Source: Chloroflexota bacterium (GTDB lineage Bacteria; Chloroflexota; Anaerolineae; Promineifilales; Promineifilaceae). Taken from it: 41,689 bases of DNA. The notes beneath the pieces were generated by a model that saw only the letters and a program-made list of their open reading frames with translations, ran no database searches and was not told the origin of the DNA. The position numbers were made by a program, and so were the translations under genes. The stretch lies in the NCBI GenBank assembly GCA_018004935.1, contig JAGNBF010000029.1:28436-70124 (forward strand), given 5' to 3'. Below, in pieces: positions 34,328 through 41,689 of the stretch. Position 1 is the stretch's first letter, and each line of letters opens with the position of its first letter.

Positions 34328-36792
34328 TGCTCATCCTCACTCTCATGGCTCAATCGGGTATCCGTTGGCGGCCTGACGGGCCGTCACTCTTGCTTGGTCT
34401 CATCATCGGTGTTTTGCTCGTCCTCTTCATTCAGAAATTCTGGCCCCTTGTGCGCCGCTGGCGGCAACGAGTCGCCGGACGGGTCGAAGAAACACGAGCC
34501 TGGGTACGCTCAGGCATTGACACCCGTTACCGCCAAGAATTGGCCACCTATCTGGAACACTACCATTTACTGGGGCAACAGGCTTCATTACCGGCTGTTT
34601 TTGTTGCCCCCCATTTTCTGGCCCCAACCGCTCTAGTAGATCTGACTCAGTTACGAGCGAATGGGCCAGAACAGTTGCGCTATCTCTGGCCGGAATTGGC
34701 GAACCGTATCGCCTTACCCCAACCGCCTACCGTTTCCTTTCATCACCTGCTTCGTAATGGCCATCGGGTTGCTTTGACCGGTGAATCAGGAGCAGGCAAA
34801 ACCACCCTTTTGGCATATGCGGCTTATCTGGCAACCACTGTCACGGAGCGCGAGGAATACGCTTTTTTGCGCGACCGCCTGCCGGTTTTTGTACACCTGG
34901 CAGAACTGGATCTAACAACACCCGCGGCCGCAACCGATCCCCTCGCGCCCCTATCCGCTGTCCTGGATAACCGGGCCAGTGCCCTTACCAGCACCGGTAT
35001 TGATCGTTATCTCCGTCAGAGTGCCACCGCCGGTATCCTGACCCTCTATCTGGATGGCTGGAATGAAGCTGGCCCCACCGAACAGCAAACCTGTTGCCGC
35101 TGGTTGGCCCAATTATTAACGGCTTACCCTACCACCCACATCATCGCGGCCGCACCCCTCACTGGTTATGGCCCTCTTCTCGAGTTGCAGTTTATCCCTA
35201 TTCAGATATTGCCCTGGCGTGTGGGGCAGGCCACCACCTACGCCCAACAGTGGCAAACTGCCACCCAGCAAAAACAACATCCCCATCTGCCCAGTTACTG
35301 GCAAGCAGGGCAAACCATTACCGAAACGGTTTTGCGCCACCATCTGGCCCAGGCGAGAGAAACCGCTCCCGAACGGCAAGTAGAACTCTTGGAATTGCTA
35401 CTGCGGCCGCACCTGAGCGGTGATGCCAAAATGCCCCCCTGGTTTTTACCCCTCATGCGAGATGTATGGCAGGCAATGGCCTGTCACTTGCTCACACAAG
35501 GCCAGGTAGCCCTTACCCCCACCGAAATTACCCGCCTTATCGAAGAGTACGCGGCCGCAAATGAAATTAATGAGCGAAACCTCTTCCCCCGTTGGCGCAC
35601 CTTCTCTCTGGCTACCGGGCTATTCCAGGAATGGGGCAATGGCCGCATTAGCTTCAAAAGCACCCTTTGGCGTGACTACCTGGCCGCTTCTCACCTGGCG
35701 CAAACCCCCACTGCCGTACCCCTGGCCGAAAAATTGGACCAACCCATCTGGCGCGAAGTCATTCGCTTGTATGTAGGCCGGACAGGCGGCCGCGATCTGG
35801 CCACCATCCTCACCCAGCAAAAAGACAAAGCCCCCTGGTACGATAACCTCTTCCAGATGGCGTCCTGGTTTCCCGAACTACCCCAAAATGAACCCTGGCA
35901 ACGCCCCGTCTTAATTCAACTGGGCAAAATGGTCTTACAATCAGAAATGCCTTACATGCTTCGCTATCGGGCCATTGCGGCCATGGCCCTTACCCATGAT
36001 GCCGGTACACGCGTTTTTTGGCAACAACTCCTCCAACGACCAGACCCCCTTCTCCGTGAAATGGCCGTGCTTTGCCTCACCCACCAGGGGGCCGAAAAAG
36101 TGATTGACATCTGGAACAAAATGTTGACCGATGGCACCCCCGAAGTACGGCGGGCAGTTATCTGGGCGATGGCCTGGACCGGTGCCGCCGTAACGGAGAA
36201 ACCACTGTTGGTCGCTCTTTTAGGCAATGATGACCGGTTAAGCCTGTGCGTAGCTGAAGCCCTGGCCTGGAATGGAGGTGAAAGCTGGACAATCCTCAAA
36301 GAGGCACTACATGAAGAAACACTAGCAGTGCGGCGTGCGGCAGTCTGGGGGATAACACAACTGGATGAACCGTGGGCCATGACCCTGTTGGAGCACGTCC
36401 AACATGAGGATCGAGAGTGGATTGTCAAAACGGCGGCTCAGGAAGGGTTGACCGAGATTCAAAGCCGACGCCAATTGTCTCCCTGGGTCGCCCCAAACCC
36501 AGGTGACATGCCCTGGCTGGTGCAATGGACAACACGGCAGGGGCGAGGGGTTCCCGCGGCCGCGATACCCCTTGTTTTCGAGATGTTACGCCAGGCCGAA
36601 AAAGCGGATCAGCGAGCCTTGGCCGCCCTCGGTTTGGGACAGATGGGGATCAAAGAAGCCGTTGCCCCCCTGCAAACCGCCCTCCGTGACCCAGAGAATC
36701 CAGTAGTAGAAGCGGCTTTTGTCGCCTTAGGTTTACTCCGACGCATTTACACAGGAGTTCCCCATGTGCCTTTGGCACACCAAGAGGGATGA
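34327..36792 (+). CDS. Membrane-anchored NACHT-type NTPase with HEAT repeats
   Basis: An 821-residue STAND-class protein. One membrane span at about 19-37 is followed by basic residues, so the bulk is cytoplasmic. The NTPase core has Walker A G-E-S-G-A-G-K-T (152-159) and a NACHT-style Walker B, L-Y-L-D-G-W-N-E (D243-E247), where small and acidic residues follow the aspartate as in NACHT rather than AP-ATPases. A winged-helix/linker region follows (about 330-500), then HEAT-like helical repeats at about 540-700 and 735-815. NACHT proteins sense invaders or envelope signals and signal by oligomerising; this one's effector would be the short N-terminal anchor. It is translationally coupled to a GT2 enzyme, which points to envelope sugar sensing or defence, both inferred. 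The 3' end is duplicated downstream. Confidence 0.85.
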   Translation: MLILTLMAQSGIRWRPDGPSLLLGLIIGVLLVLFIQKFWPLVRRWRQRVAGRVEETRAWVRSGIDTRYRQELATYLEHYHLLGQQASLPAVFVAPHFLAPTALVDLTQLRANGPEQLRYLWPELANRIALPQPPTVSFHHLLRNGHRVALTGESGAGKTTLLAYAAYLATTVTEREEYAFLRDRLPVFVHLAELDLTTPAAATDPLAPLSAVLDNRASALTSTGIDRYLRQSATAGILTLYLDGWNEAGPTEQQTCCRWLAQLLTAYPTTHIIAAAPLTGYGPLLELQFIPIQILPWRVGQATTYAQQWQTATQQKQHPHLPSYWQAGQTITETVLRHHLAQARETAPERQVELLELLLRPHLSGDAKMPPWFLPLMRDVWQAMACHLLTQGQVALTPTEITRLIEEYAAANEINERNLFPRWRTFSLATGLFQEWGNGRISFKSTLWRDYLAASHLAQTPTAVPLAEKLDQPIWREVIRLYVGRTGGRDLATILTQQKDKAPWYDNLFQMASWFPELPQNEPWQRPVLIQLGKMVLQSEMPYMLRYRAIAAMALTHDAGTRVFWQQLLQRPDPLLREMAVLCLTHQGAEKVIDIWNKMLTDGTPEVRRAVIWAMAWTGAAVTEKPLLVALLGNDDRLSLCVAEALAWNGGESWTILKEALHEETLAVRRAAVWGITQLDEPWAMTLLEHVQHEDREWIVKTAAQEGLTEIQSRRQLSPWVAPNPGDMPWLVQWTTRQGRGVPAAAIPLVFEMLRQAEKADQRALAALGLGQMGIKEAVAPLQTALRDPENPVVEAAFVALGLLRRIYTGVPHVPLAHQEG

Positions 36793-36902
36793 AAATCTGT
36801 AGGACGATTTTGTAAATCGTCCACTGGGCGATTTACAAAATCGCCCTACATTTTCGTAGGAGTTCCCCATGAACCGGCGGCGCACCAAGATGGATGAAAA
36901 TG
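36753..36902. repeat. Duplicated 3' end of the NACHT-HEAT gene
   Basis: AGGAGTTCCCCATG occurs at 36753-36766 and again at 36858-36871, 105 bp apart, and the similarity runs on for about 45 bp to GGATGAAAAT. Copy one encodes the gene's real end, G-V-P-H-V-P-L-A-H-Q-E-G-stop. Copy two would encode G-V-P-H-E-P-A-A-H-Q-D-G-stop in its own frame. A 52-bp hairpin sits between the copies. The second copy is probably a relic left when the hairpin arrived or the end was duplicated. Confidence 0.75.
36799..36850. terminator. 25-bp stem-loop between convergent genes
   Basis: The arms at 36799-36823 and 36826-36850 pair over 25 bp with one mismatch and one G-U pair, with almost no loop. It lies 6 bp after the NACHT-HEAT stop and before the convergent alr gene, so it may end transcripts from both sides. 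The length and near-zero loop are more like a mobile palindromic element than a normal terminator. Confidence 0.6.
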
Positions 36903-36911
36903 ACGCCACAA

Positions 36912-36939
36912 GTAGAGACGCAAAATTTTGCGTCTCTAC
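36912..36939. terminator. Perfect 28-nt palindrome before the alr stop
   Basis: Arms GTAGAGACGCAAAA and TTTTGCGTCTCTAC abut exactly (36912-36925, 36926-36939). It lies 16 bp beyond the alr stop on the minus strand. Similar palindromes are common between genes in cyanobacteria and Chloroflexota, from memory. It probably ends alr transcription. Confidence 0.6.
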
Positions 36940-36954
36940 CCTACGACTAAACGC

Positions 36955-38100
36955 TTACCCCTGCACATACACCCTGGGCACACGAGTATTGATATTGGTC
37001 AATATCTCATAAGGAATCGTACCCGCCCATTCCGCCAATTGATTACAACTGATTTGCACACCCTCAGCCTGCCCCAACAGAATCACCTCATCACCATTGT
37101 AAGCCGTATCCCCTTCAATATTAACCATCATCTGATCCATACAGATGCGCCCAACGACAGGATAGCGGCGGCCGCGAATAATAACCTCTGTTTTACCCGA
37201 CAAAGCCCGGAAATAACCATCACCGTAGCCCACAGGCACTGTCACCAGCCGCACCGAATGGTCACTTACCCAGGTAGAGCCGTAACTAACCGGGTGTCCC
37301 GGCTGGACAACCTTAAAATAGACAACCCGGGATTTCCAGATCAGGGCCGGGGCCACATCTACCGTTCGGGGTAGTTCACTATCTGGATAAACACCATAAA
37401 AAAGCAGACCCGGACGCACCATGTCAAAATAACTTTCTGCTAACTGCACAATTGCGCCAGAATTTGCCATGTGGCGGAAACGCGGCCGCAAACCAACTTG
37501 TTCCCCTTCATCCAGCACTTGCTGAAAGCGAGCCAACTGCACCCGCGCTGAGGTTAAGTCCAGGCTATCACTGTTGGCAAAATGGGAGTAAATTCCTTCT
37601 ACCTGGCAGTGAACACTCTGGGCCGCTTCGTGCAAAAGCTCCCCGGCACTATAATAATGGACGCCGATGCGCTCCATCCCCGTATCTATCTTCAAATGCA
37701 CTTTAGCCTGCACCCCCCACGCGGCCGCAACCGTCTCAATCTGGCTCAGTTTTTCTACCGATGAGGCCGTCAGGGTCAAATCGTATTGCAAAAACAACGG
37801 CACCTGATTGCCGATAATGCCCCCCAACACGAGAATCGGGGTGCGAATACCAGCTTCACGGAGCAAAATCCCTTCTTCAAGAAAAGCCACACCGATATAC
37901 GCCACATCCAGTCCGGCCAGATGCTGAGCAACTTCTACCAGACCATGTCCGTAGGCGTTGGCCTTGAGAATAGGCATGATCGCGGCCGCACCCACTTGCG
38001 CCTGTATCGCCCGATAATTGGCAGTTAATTGGGCCAGATTCACTTCCACATGCGTAGGGCGCAAAATCTCCTGAGCCTTCATCGTCATCTGATTAATCAT
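36955..38100 (-). CDS. alr: Alanine racemase
   Basis: Pyridoxal-phosphate enzyme that converts L- to D-alanine for peptidoglycan; it acts as a cytoplasmic dimer. In 381 residues: the Schiff-base lysine K46 in P-I-L-K-A-N-A-Y-G-H-G, the second catalytic base Y292 in V-G-Y-G-D-G-Y, and R-I-C-M-D-Q near 323. The start at 38098-38100 is chosen over an upstream in-frame ATG because GGAGG/AAGGAGAG lies just before it. Its first 8 bases overlap the end of the MFS gene, so the two are co-translated. Four GCGGCCGC sites fall in it. The presence of alr supports a D-alanine-containing wall; some Chloroflexota have thin or modified walls, so this does not settle the taxonomy. Confidence 0.95.
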   Translation of the reverse strand: MINQMTMKAQEILRPTHVEVNLAQLTANYRAIQAQVGAAAIMPILKANAYGHGLVEVAQHLAGLDVAYIGVAFLEEGILLREAGIRTPILVLGGIIGNQVPLFLQYDLTLTASSVEKLSQIETVAAAWGVQAKVHLKIDTGMERIGVHYYSAGELLHEAAQSVHCQVEGIYSHFANSDSLDLTSARVQLARFQQVLDEGEQVGLRPRFRHMANSGAIVQLAESYFDMVRPGLLFYGVYPDSELPRTVDVAPALIWKSRVVYFKVVQPGHPVSYGSTWVSDHSVRLVTVPVGYGDGYFRALSGKTEVIIRGRRYPVVGRICMDQMMVNIEGDTAYNGDEVILLGQAEGVQISCNQLAEWAGTIPYEILTNINTRVPRVYVQG

Positions 38101-39343
38101 CACCCTCTCCTTCCTCCCTGCCCCCATCCCTTTCCGGCTCCCGTACCAGCACCAGGTTTAACAAACAGGCCCCAGCCATGCCCACAGCAGAAAGCCAACC
38201 CAGCCCGGCGGCCCCCGAGATGGCATAAAAATGAGGGCTGGTGATACCAGCCAGAGTTGTACCGATCAGGCCAAAGGCGGCCCCCAGGGTCAGAATCTTA
38301 CCCCTTTGGGTGGGCGATTGTTCTGATAACAAGGCCAGGTTACTGACCACAGTAAATTCAAAGGCAAAACGGGCCACAATCAGACCCAGGGATAAAGGGA
38401 GCAGGCCACGATTGAGCCAGGGAAGGGCCGCAAAGCTGAGGGCGGCCAGGGCGGTGAAGTTAATGACACTGCGCCGTTTGCCTACATGATCACTGATCAA
38501 AGTAACCAGGACACTGGCGCATAAATCGGCAACACCTAAAATCGCGGCCGCACGCCCCAACGCGGCCGCGTCCAGTCCATATTCCTGCTGTAACCAGGTG
38601 CCATAATTCAAAAAAGTGTGCCAGGTAGAAAACATAATCAGCCCACCAGCCACCAGAACCGCCCAAGCCGAGCGGCTTTGCTTCCCCAGGTAAAAAAAGG
38701 AGCGGAAAGAAGGACGTGCCAGAGACGCGGCCGCGGGTTGAATCACCCCACCCTCCCGCGCCGATGGCAATACCTGGTACACAAAAGATAACACCAATAA
38801 CACCCCACAAATCACAAAAAAGGGTACGCGCCAGCTTGTCAGGGCAATAAGTTCCCCCGCCAGTAACAACCCAATCATGCCCGCCAACGCCCAGGCATAT
38901 TCCATAACACCCAACCCTCTGGCGCGACGCTCATAAGGCAGGCGATTGCTCAAATAGGCTTGCAAAGCCGGAACAAAGGAAAATATACCCAGCCCCATGA
39001 GGGCCATACCGGGCAAAGCCATTGCCCACCCCGAACTACTACCCACAATGAACAACCCTGCGGCCGCGAGCAGTAATCCTAACCTCATAACCAGGCGGTA
39101 GCTGGTGCGATCCATCAAAATGCCGAACAATGGTGCTAATAAACCCATCGCACTCCGCACACTCACCAATCGCCCCATAATCACCGGCGTAATGCCCAAC
39201 CCGGCCGCAATAATGGCAAAAAAGGGGAAGAAAATCTGAACACCCATATCCGTAAAAAATCGGGTCAGCAACCCAAGAGCGATCAGGCGACGAATAGTAA
39301 TTTCAGGGGGAGGCAAAGGGGAAGATACATGTTTGTGCGACAT
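38093..39343 (-). CDS. Major facilitator superfamily transporter
   Basis: A 416-residue membrane protein with about twelve hydrophobic segments in two groups of six, and the MFS motif-A-like loop G-I-L-M-D-R-T-S-Y-R between spans 2 and 3. The direction and substrate cannot be read; the overall form is of drug or metabolite exporters. The N-terminus (M-S-H-K-H-V-S-S-P-L) and the C-terminus (G-G-R-E-E-G-E-G-D-D) are polar and cytoplasmic. The TAA stop overlaps the alr start by 8 bp, so both genes share a transcript, and a link to D-alanine or peptide movement is possible but unproven. Four GCGGCCGC sites lie in the gene, two of them 10 bp apart (38544, 38562). Confidence 0.88.
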   Translation of the reverse strand: MSHKHVSSPLPPPEITIRRLIALGLLTRFFTDMGVQIFFPFFAIIAAGLGITPVIMGRLVSVRSAMGLLAPLFGILMDRTSYRLVMRLGLLLAAAGLFIVGSSSGWAMALPGMALMGLGIFSFVPALQAYLSNRLPYERRARGLGVMEYAWALAGMIGLLLAGELIALTSWRVPFFVICGVLLVLSFVYQVLPSAREGGVIQPAAASLARPSFRSFFYLGKQSRSAWAVLVAGGLIMFSTWHTFLNYGTWLQQEYGLDAAALGRAAAILGVADLCASVLVTLISDHVGKRRSVINFTALAALSFAALPWLNRGLLPLSLGLIVARFAFEFTVVSNLALLSEQSPTQRGKILTLGAAFGLIGTTLAGITSPHFYAISGAAGLGWLSAVGMAGACLLNLVLVREPERDGGREEGEGDD

Positions 39344-39477
39344 AAAACATCATTTCCAAGGCGCTAAAGGTGGAGAATTTTAGAGACTTTGTCCATTTGC
39401 GCCAATACCCCCTCAGCGATGAGATGATGGAGCGACGGGGCGATGGGGTGATGGAGCGACAGGAGTCTGTTGGGAGT

Positions 39478-39556
39478 GGCGCGGTTTGGGGGCGTCCGCC
39501 CCCAAACCGCGCCGAGAAAAATTCCCCGCCCCTGGGGGCGGGGCCAGGGGTGGCGG
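39478..39556. repeat. Stem-loop plus GC-rich block between alr operon and surface protein
   Basis: The 452-bp gap 39344-39795 holds no gene. GGCGCGGTTTGGGGGC (39478-39493) pairs perfectly with 39498-39513 around GTCC, then AAAAATTCCCCGCCCCTGG and its GGGGGCGGGG partner follow, as in the arrays near 12 and 16 kb. To the left there is a short repeat of GATGGAGCGAC (two copies near 39426 and 39450). To the right a poly-C run (about 39673) and no obvious promoter; the ribosome site of the next gene is AGGAG at 39784-39788. Confidence 0.85.
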
Positions 39557-39795
39557 CTTCTAACACTAACCCAATAGCAAGATCCAAAAACCTGACCGCT
39601 TTATCACAAACCCCTCATTACAACTCCATCAGGTTCAAACACCTCATCCATCCAGGCTTACCCTGACTTATTTCCCCCCCCCCAATAGTCCTAGAGGGAA
39701 AAAATACGTTGCGTTAGCCTCTCTGGCTGGCTACACTTTCCCCATCTCAGTGTGCAATGTTGCATTCATCTTCATTCCTCATCAGGAGCCAACGC

Positions 39796-41689
39796 ATGAG
39801 ATTGTGGAGTTTTCGCCTTACTATCGCCTGCCTGTTCTTAACCACCTTCCTTATTTCCCCCTCTCTTTCCACTCCTCTACCAGCCTTAGCCGCCCCGGCG
39901 GCCACAACAGCTCCCGACCCGATTTTTGCCCATAGCTTTGAAGCAGGTAACACCACTGGCTGGACAGCCACCACCACGGGGCTGACTGTCACCAGCGCGG
40001 CCGCGCTCATAGGCAATTACGGACTCGCCGTCAATATCACCAGTAACACGGCTCGCTATCTCACCGAATCTACCCCCGCCAGTGAAACCCGTTACCGGGC
40101 CAGATTTTATTTTGACCCCAACACCATCACCATGTCCAATGGCAATAGCCATGAATTATTCTATGGTTACAGTGGCACAACGACAGATGTCCTGCGCCTG
40201 CAATTCCAGCGCAGTGCCAGTCAGTACCAGCTTCGGGTTGGCCTGCGTAACGATACCAGCACCTGGAGATACACCGCCTGGGTAACCATTACCGATGCTC
40301 CCCATTACATCGAAATGGATTGGGTGGCCTCTGCGGCCGCGGGCAGTAACAATGGCTCCCTTACCTGGTGGCTAGATGGAACCCAACGCGCCACCCTCAT
40401 CGGCATAGACAATGACACCCGCCGCATTGATCAAATTCGCCTGGGGCCACTCAGCGGCATAGACACCGGCACACGCGGAACCTATTACCTGGATGCGTTT
40501 GAATCACGTCGCCTGAGTTACATCGGCCCAGCCGGTACAACCCCAACAGCCACACCTACCCACACCGCCACCCCCATTCCCCCAACGGCTACCCGCACTC
40601 CCACCGCCACCGCCATTCCCCCAACAGCTACCCGCACTCCTACGGCCATTCCCCCAACGGCTACCCGCACTCCTACGGCCATTCCCACCACGGCTACCCA
40701 CACTCCTACCGCCATTCCAGCTACGGCTACCCCCAATCCCAGCGGCTTTCCCACGAGTGGCGTACTGGACAACTTCAATCGCGCCAATGGTGCCCTGGGC
40801 AATGGCTGGCTCGGTGATGTTGCCGGGTTTACCATTGCCACCAATCGCCTCGATGTCGGGGCGGGCGAGGATATTTTCTGGGCAAGCAATCTGTTTGGAG
40901 CGAATCAGGAAGCCTTTGTCACCTTCAGCACCATTGATGTGAATGCCAGCGAAATGAATCTAGTGCTCAAAGCCCAAAGTCAAAGCCAATGGGAATCAGG
41001 GGCTATTGTCATCTGGTATTCTCATGCCGGGGGCTGGGTATCGGTCTGGACGTATGCCCCAACAACAGGTTGGTCCCAATGGGGAACCAATATGCCCCTG
41101 ACTCTGGTTAATGGGGATCAACTGGGTGCTCGTGCCACAGCCAACGGGCAGGTGCAGATCTATCGCAATGGCACACTGGTTGGCAGTCGTGTTATTACGG
41201 GCTGGCCTTACGCGGCCGCGGGCGGTTATATTGGATTATGGGCCGTTAATGGTAGTAATGCCATTCTCGATGACTTTGGGGGTGGCAATGTGAGCACCGC
41301 CGCCACACCCACAGCAACCGCCCTGCCCCCAACGGCTACGGCAACTTCCCTCCCCCCAACACCCACCTATACACCCACGGCAACGGCTGTACCACCCACG
41401 GCGACGGCCACCGCATTACCGCCAACCGCCACCCCCACTCGTACACCTACGGCTGTGCCCCCAACAGTTACCTACACACCCACGGCAACGGCTGTACCAC
41501 CCACGGCGACGGCTACCGCATTACCGCCAACCGCCACCCCCACTCGTACACCTACGGCTGTGCCCCCAACACCCACCTACACACCCACGGCAACGGCTCA
41601 ACCACCCACGGCGACGGCCACCGCATTACCGCCAACCGCCACCCCCACTCATACACCTACGGCTGTGCCCCCAACAGCCACTAACACAC
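39796..41689 (+). CDS. Secreted surface protein with two beta-sandwich domains and Pro/Thr repeats, 3' end cut off
   Basis: The frame is open from ATG 39796 to the window end (631 codons, no stop), so the gene is partial. AGGAG seven bases upstream supports the start. Residues 1-35 are a signal peptide (M-R-L-W-S-F-R, hydrophobic core, P-A-L-A-A cleavage area). Residues about 40-245 look like a LamG/concanavalin-type sandwich; then a Pro/Thr linker with an 11-residue repeat (A-I-P-P-T-A-T-R-T-P-T); then a second sandwich at about 320-495; then a long T-A-T-A-x-P-P-T repeat tail of 35-residue units. The form is that of a cell-surface or adhesion protein, perhaps glycosylated on Thr; similar linkers are common in Chloroflexota. 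The C-terminal anchor lies outside. Three GCGGCCGC sites fall in the folded parts and none in the repeats. Confidence 0.85.
   Translation, partial: MRLWSFRLTIACLFLTTFLISPSLSTPLPALAAPAATTAPDPIFAHSFEAGNTTGWTATTTGLTVTSAAALIGNYGLAVNITSNTARYLTESTPASETRYRARFYFDPNTITMSNGNSHELFYGYSGTTTDVLRLQFQRSASQYQLRVGLRNDTSTWRYTAWVTITDAPHYIEMDWVASAAAGSNNGSLTWWLDGTQRATLIGIDNDTRRIDQIRLGPLSGIDTGTRGTYYLDAFESRRLSYIGPAGTTPTATPTHTATPIPPTATRTPTATAIPPTATRTPTAIPPTATRTPTAIPTTATHTPTAIPATATPNPSGFPTSGVLDNFNRANGALGNGWLGDVAGFTIATNRLDVGAGEDIFWASNLFGANQEAFVTFSTIDVNASEMNLVLKAQSQSQWESGAIVIWYSHAGGWVSVWTYAPTTGWSQWGTNMPLTLVNGDQLGARATANGQVQIYRNGTLVGSRVITGWPYAAAGGYIGLWAVNGSNAILDDFGGGNVSTAATPTATALPPTATATSLPPTPTYTPTATAVPPTATATALPPTATPTRTPTAVPPTVTYTPTATAVPPTATATALPPTATPTRTPTAVPPTPTYTPTATAQPPTATATALPPTATPTHTPTAVPPTATNT
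40612..40743 (+). repeat. 33-bp tandem repeat in the surface protein linker
   Basis: The phrase GCCATTCCC/CCA recurs at 40612, 40645, 40678 and 40711, exactly 33 bp apart, encoding A-I-P-P-T-A-T-R-T-P-T per unit with drift in the last copies. Flanking linker DNA is a looser version. The units are in frame, so copy number can change by slippage without breaking the protein. Confidence 0.9.
41371..41689 (+). repeat. 105-bp tandem repeat in the surface protein tail
   Basis: ACACCCACGGCAACGGCT begins units at 41371, 41476 and 41581, exactly 105 bp (35 codons) apart, nearly identical. The third unit is complete to 41685 and the array reaches the window end, so more copies may follow. The near identity points to recent expansion or homogenisation. 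Confidence 0.92.

Larger units (their letters stand above)
4599..41219. repeat. Highly iterated palindrome GCGGCCGC, about 64 copies
   Basis: Start positions counted by hand: 4599, 8654, 9177, 10093, 10441, 11547, 11649, 12076, 13254, 15099, 15296, 15573, 15795, 16067, 17192, 17331, 17630, 17636, 18132, 18752, 19191, 19240, 20080, 20515, 21671, 22460, 22627, 23148, 23202, 23496, 23841, 24158, 24499, 25201, 25294, 25450, 26202, 26686, 27508, 28475, 29317, 29546, 30517, 31335, 32430, 33794, 33800, 34924, 35146, 35403, 35551, 35786, 36556, 37168, 37482, 37721, 37982, 38544, 38562, 38727, 39060, 39997, 40333, 41212. The preferred flank is C before and G or A after. It is used in all three phases: A-A-A (11547), G-R (19240), R-P (8654). 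At equal base frequencies about 0.6 copies would be expected in 41.7 kb. Confidence 0.95.

Noticed and set aside
39670-39683. Poly-C tract as a phase-variation switch
   Set aside because: It is more than 100 bp from the next start codon and not between promoter elements that I can identify.
40504-40889. Gly/Val-rich open frames on the minus strand
   Set aside because: They are the complement of the Pro/Thr repeats, which stay open in several frames because of low complexity.
40540-41689. CRISPR array
   Set aside because: The 33-bp and 105-bp repeats are contiguous, without spacers, and are in frame within a protein gene.

Overview
The window looks like a chromosome segment from a member of the Chloroflexota, probably Anaerolineae-like. 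This is inferred from scattered single housekeeping genes, GAF-rich sensor kinases, a membrane-anchored NACHT/HEAT protein and surface proteins with Pro/Thr linkers; no rRNA or other phylogenetic marker was searched. No tRNA, rRNA, transposase or CRISPR array was recognised.

Layout. 1-564 is the 3' end of argS. 778-8080 is a type I restriction-modification operon, hsdM-hsdS-unknown gene-hsdR. The unknown gene carries an R-N-x3-H motif of the kind found in HEPN ribonucleases. 8200-10781 holds an antitoxin-like small protein, two alpha/beta hydrolases and a DinB-family protein. 10992-18826 is mostly housekeeping: transaldolase, a lone cyclic-nucleotide-binding domain, a diverged CinA-like protein, a GT4 glycosyltransferase with YraN, MiaA and a dihydrouridine synthase. 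19071-30906 carries FtsH, a membrane GAF receptor coupled to lysA, a 1390-residue six-GAF histidine kinase, dnaN (minus strand) and a SpoU methyltransferase. 31313-36792 is a three-gene unit: a secreted glycosidase-like protein, a GT2 glycosyltransferase and a membrane-anchored NACHT-HEAT NTPase. 36955-39343 (minus strand) is MFS transporter then alr. 39796 to the end is a large secreted surface protein that runs out of the window.

The most striking signal is at DNA level. The octamer palindrome GCGGCCGC occurs about 64 times by hand count, roughly once per 520 bp from 8.6 kb onward. It is read in all three codon phases, so the pressure is not on protein sequence. It is almost absent from the restriction-modification operon (one copy in 7.3 kb) and rare between genes. 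It resembles the cyanobacterial HIP1 palindrome in behaviour but has a different sequence with no A or T. This gives both a possible undescribed genome-wide motif and an internal marker of recently acquired DNA.

A second layer is a family of intergenic stem-loops near 12.2, 16.5, 30.9 and 39.5 kb. Their arms differ in sequence but keep the same shape, and at three of the four loci they are followed by a constant GC-rich block. Gene coupling is tight in several places: stop/start overlaps at hsdM-hsdS, the GAF receptor-lysA, GT4-yraN, GT2-NACHT and MFS-alr.
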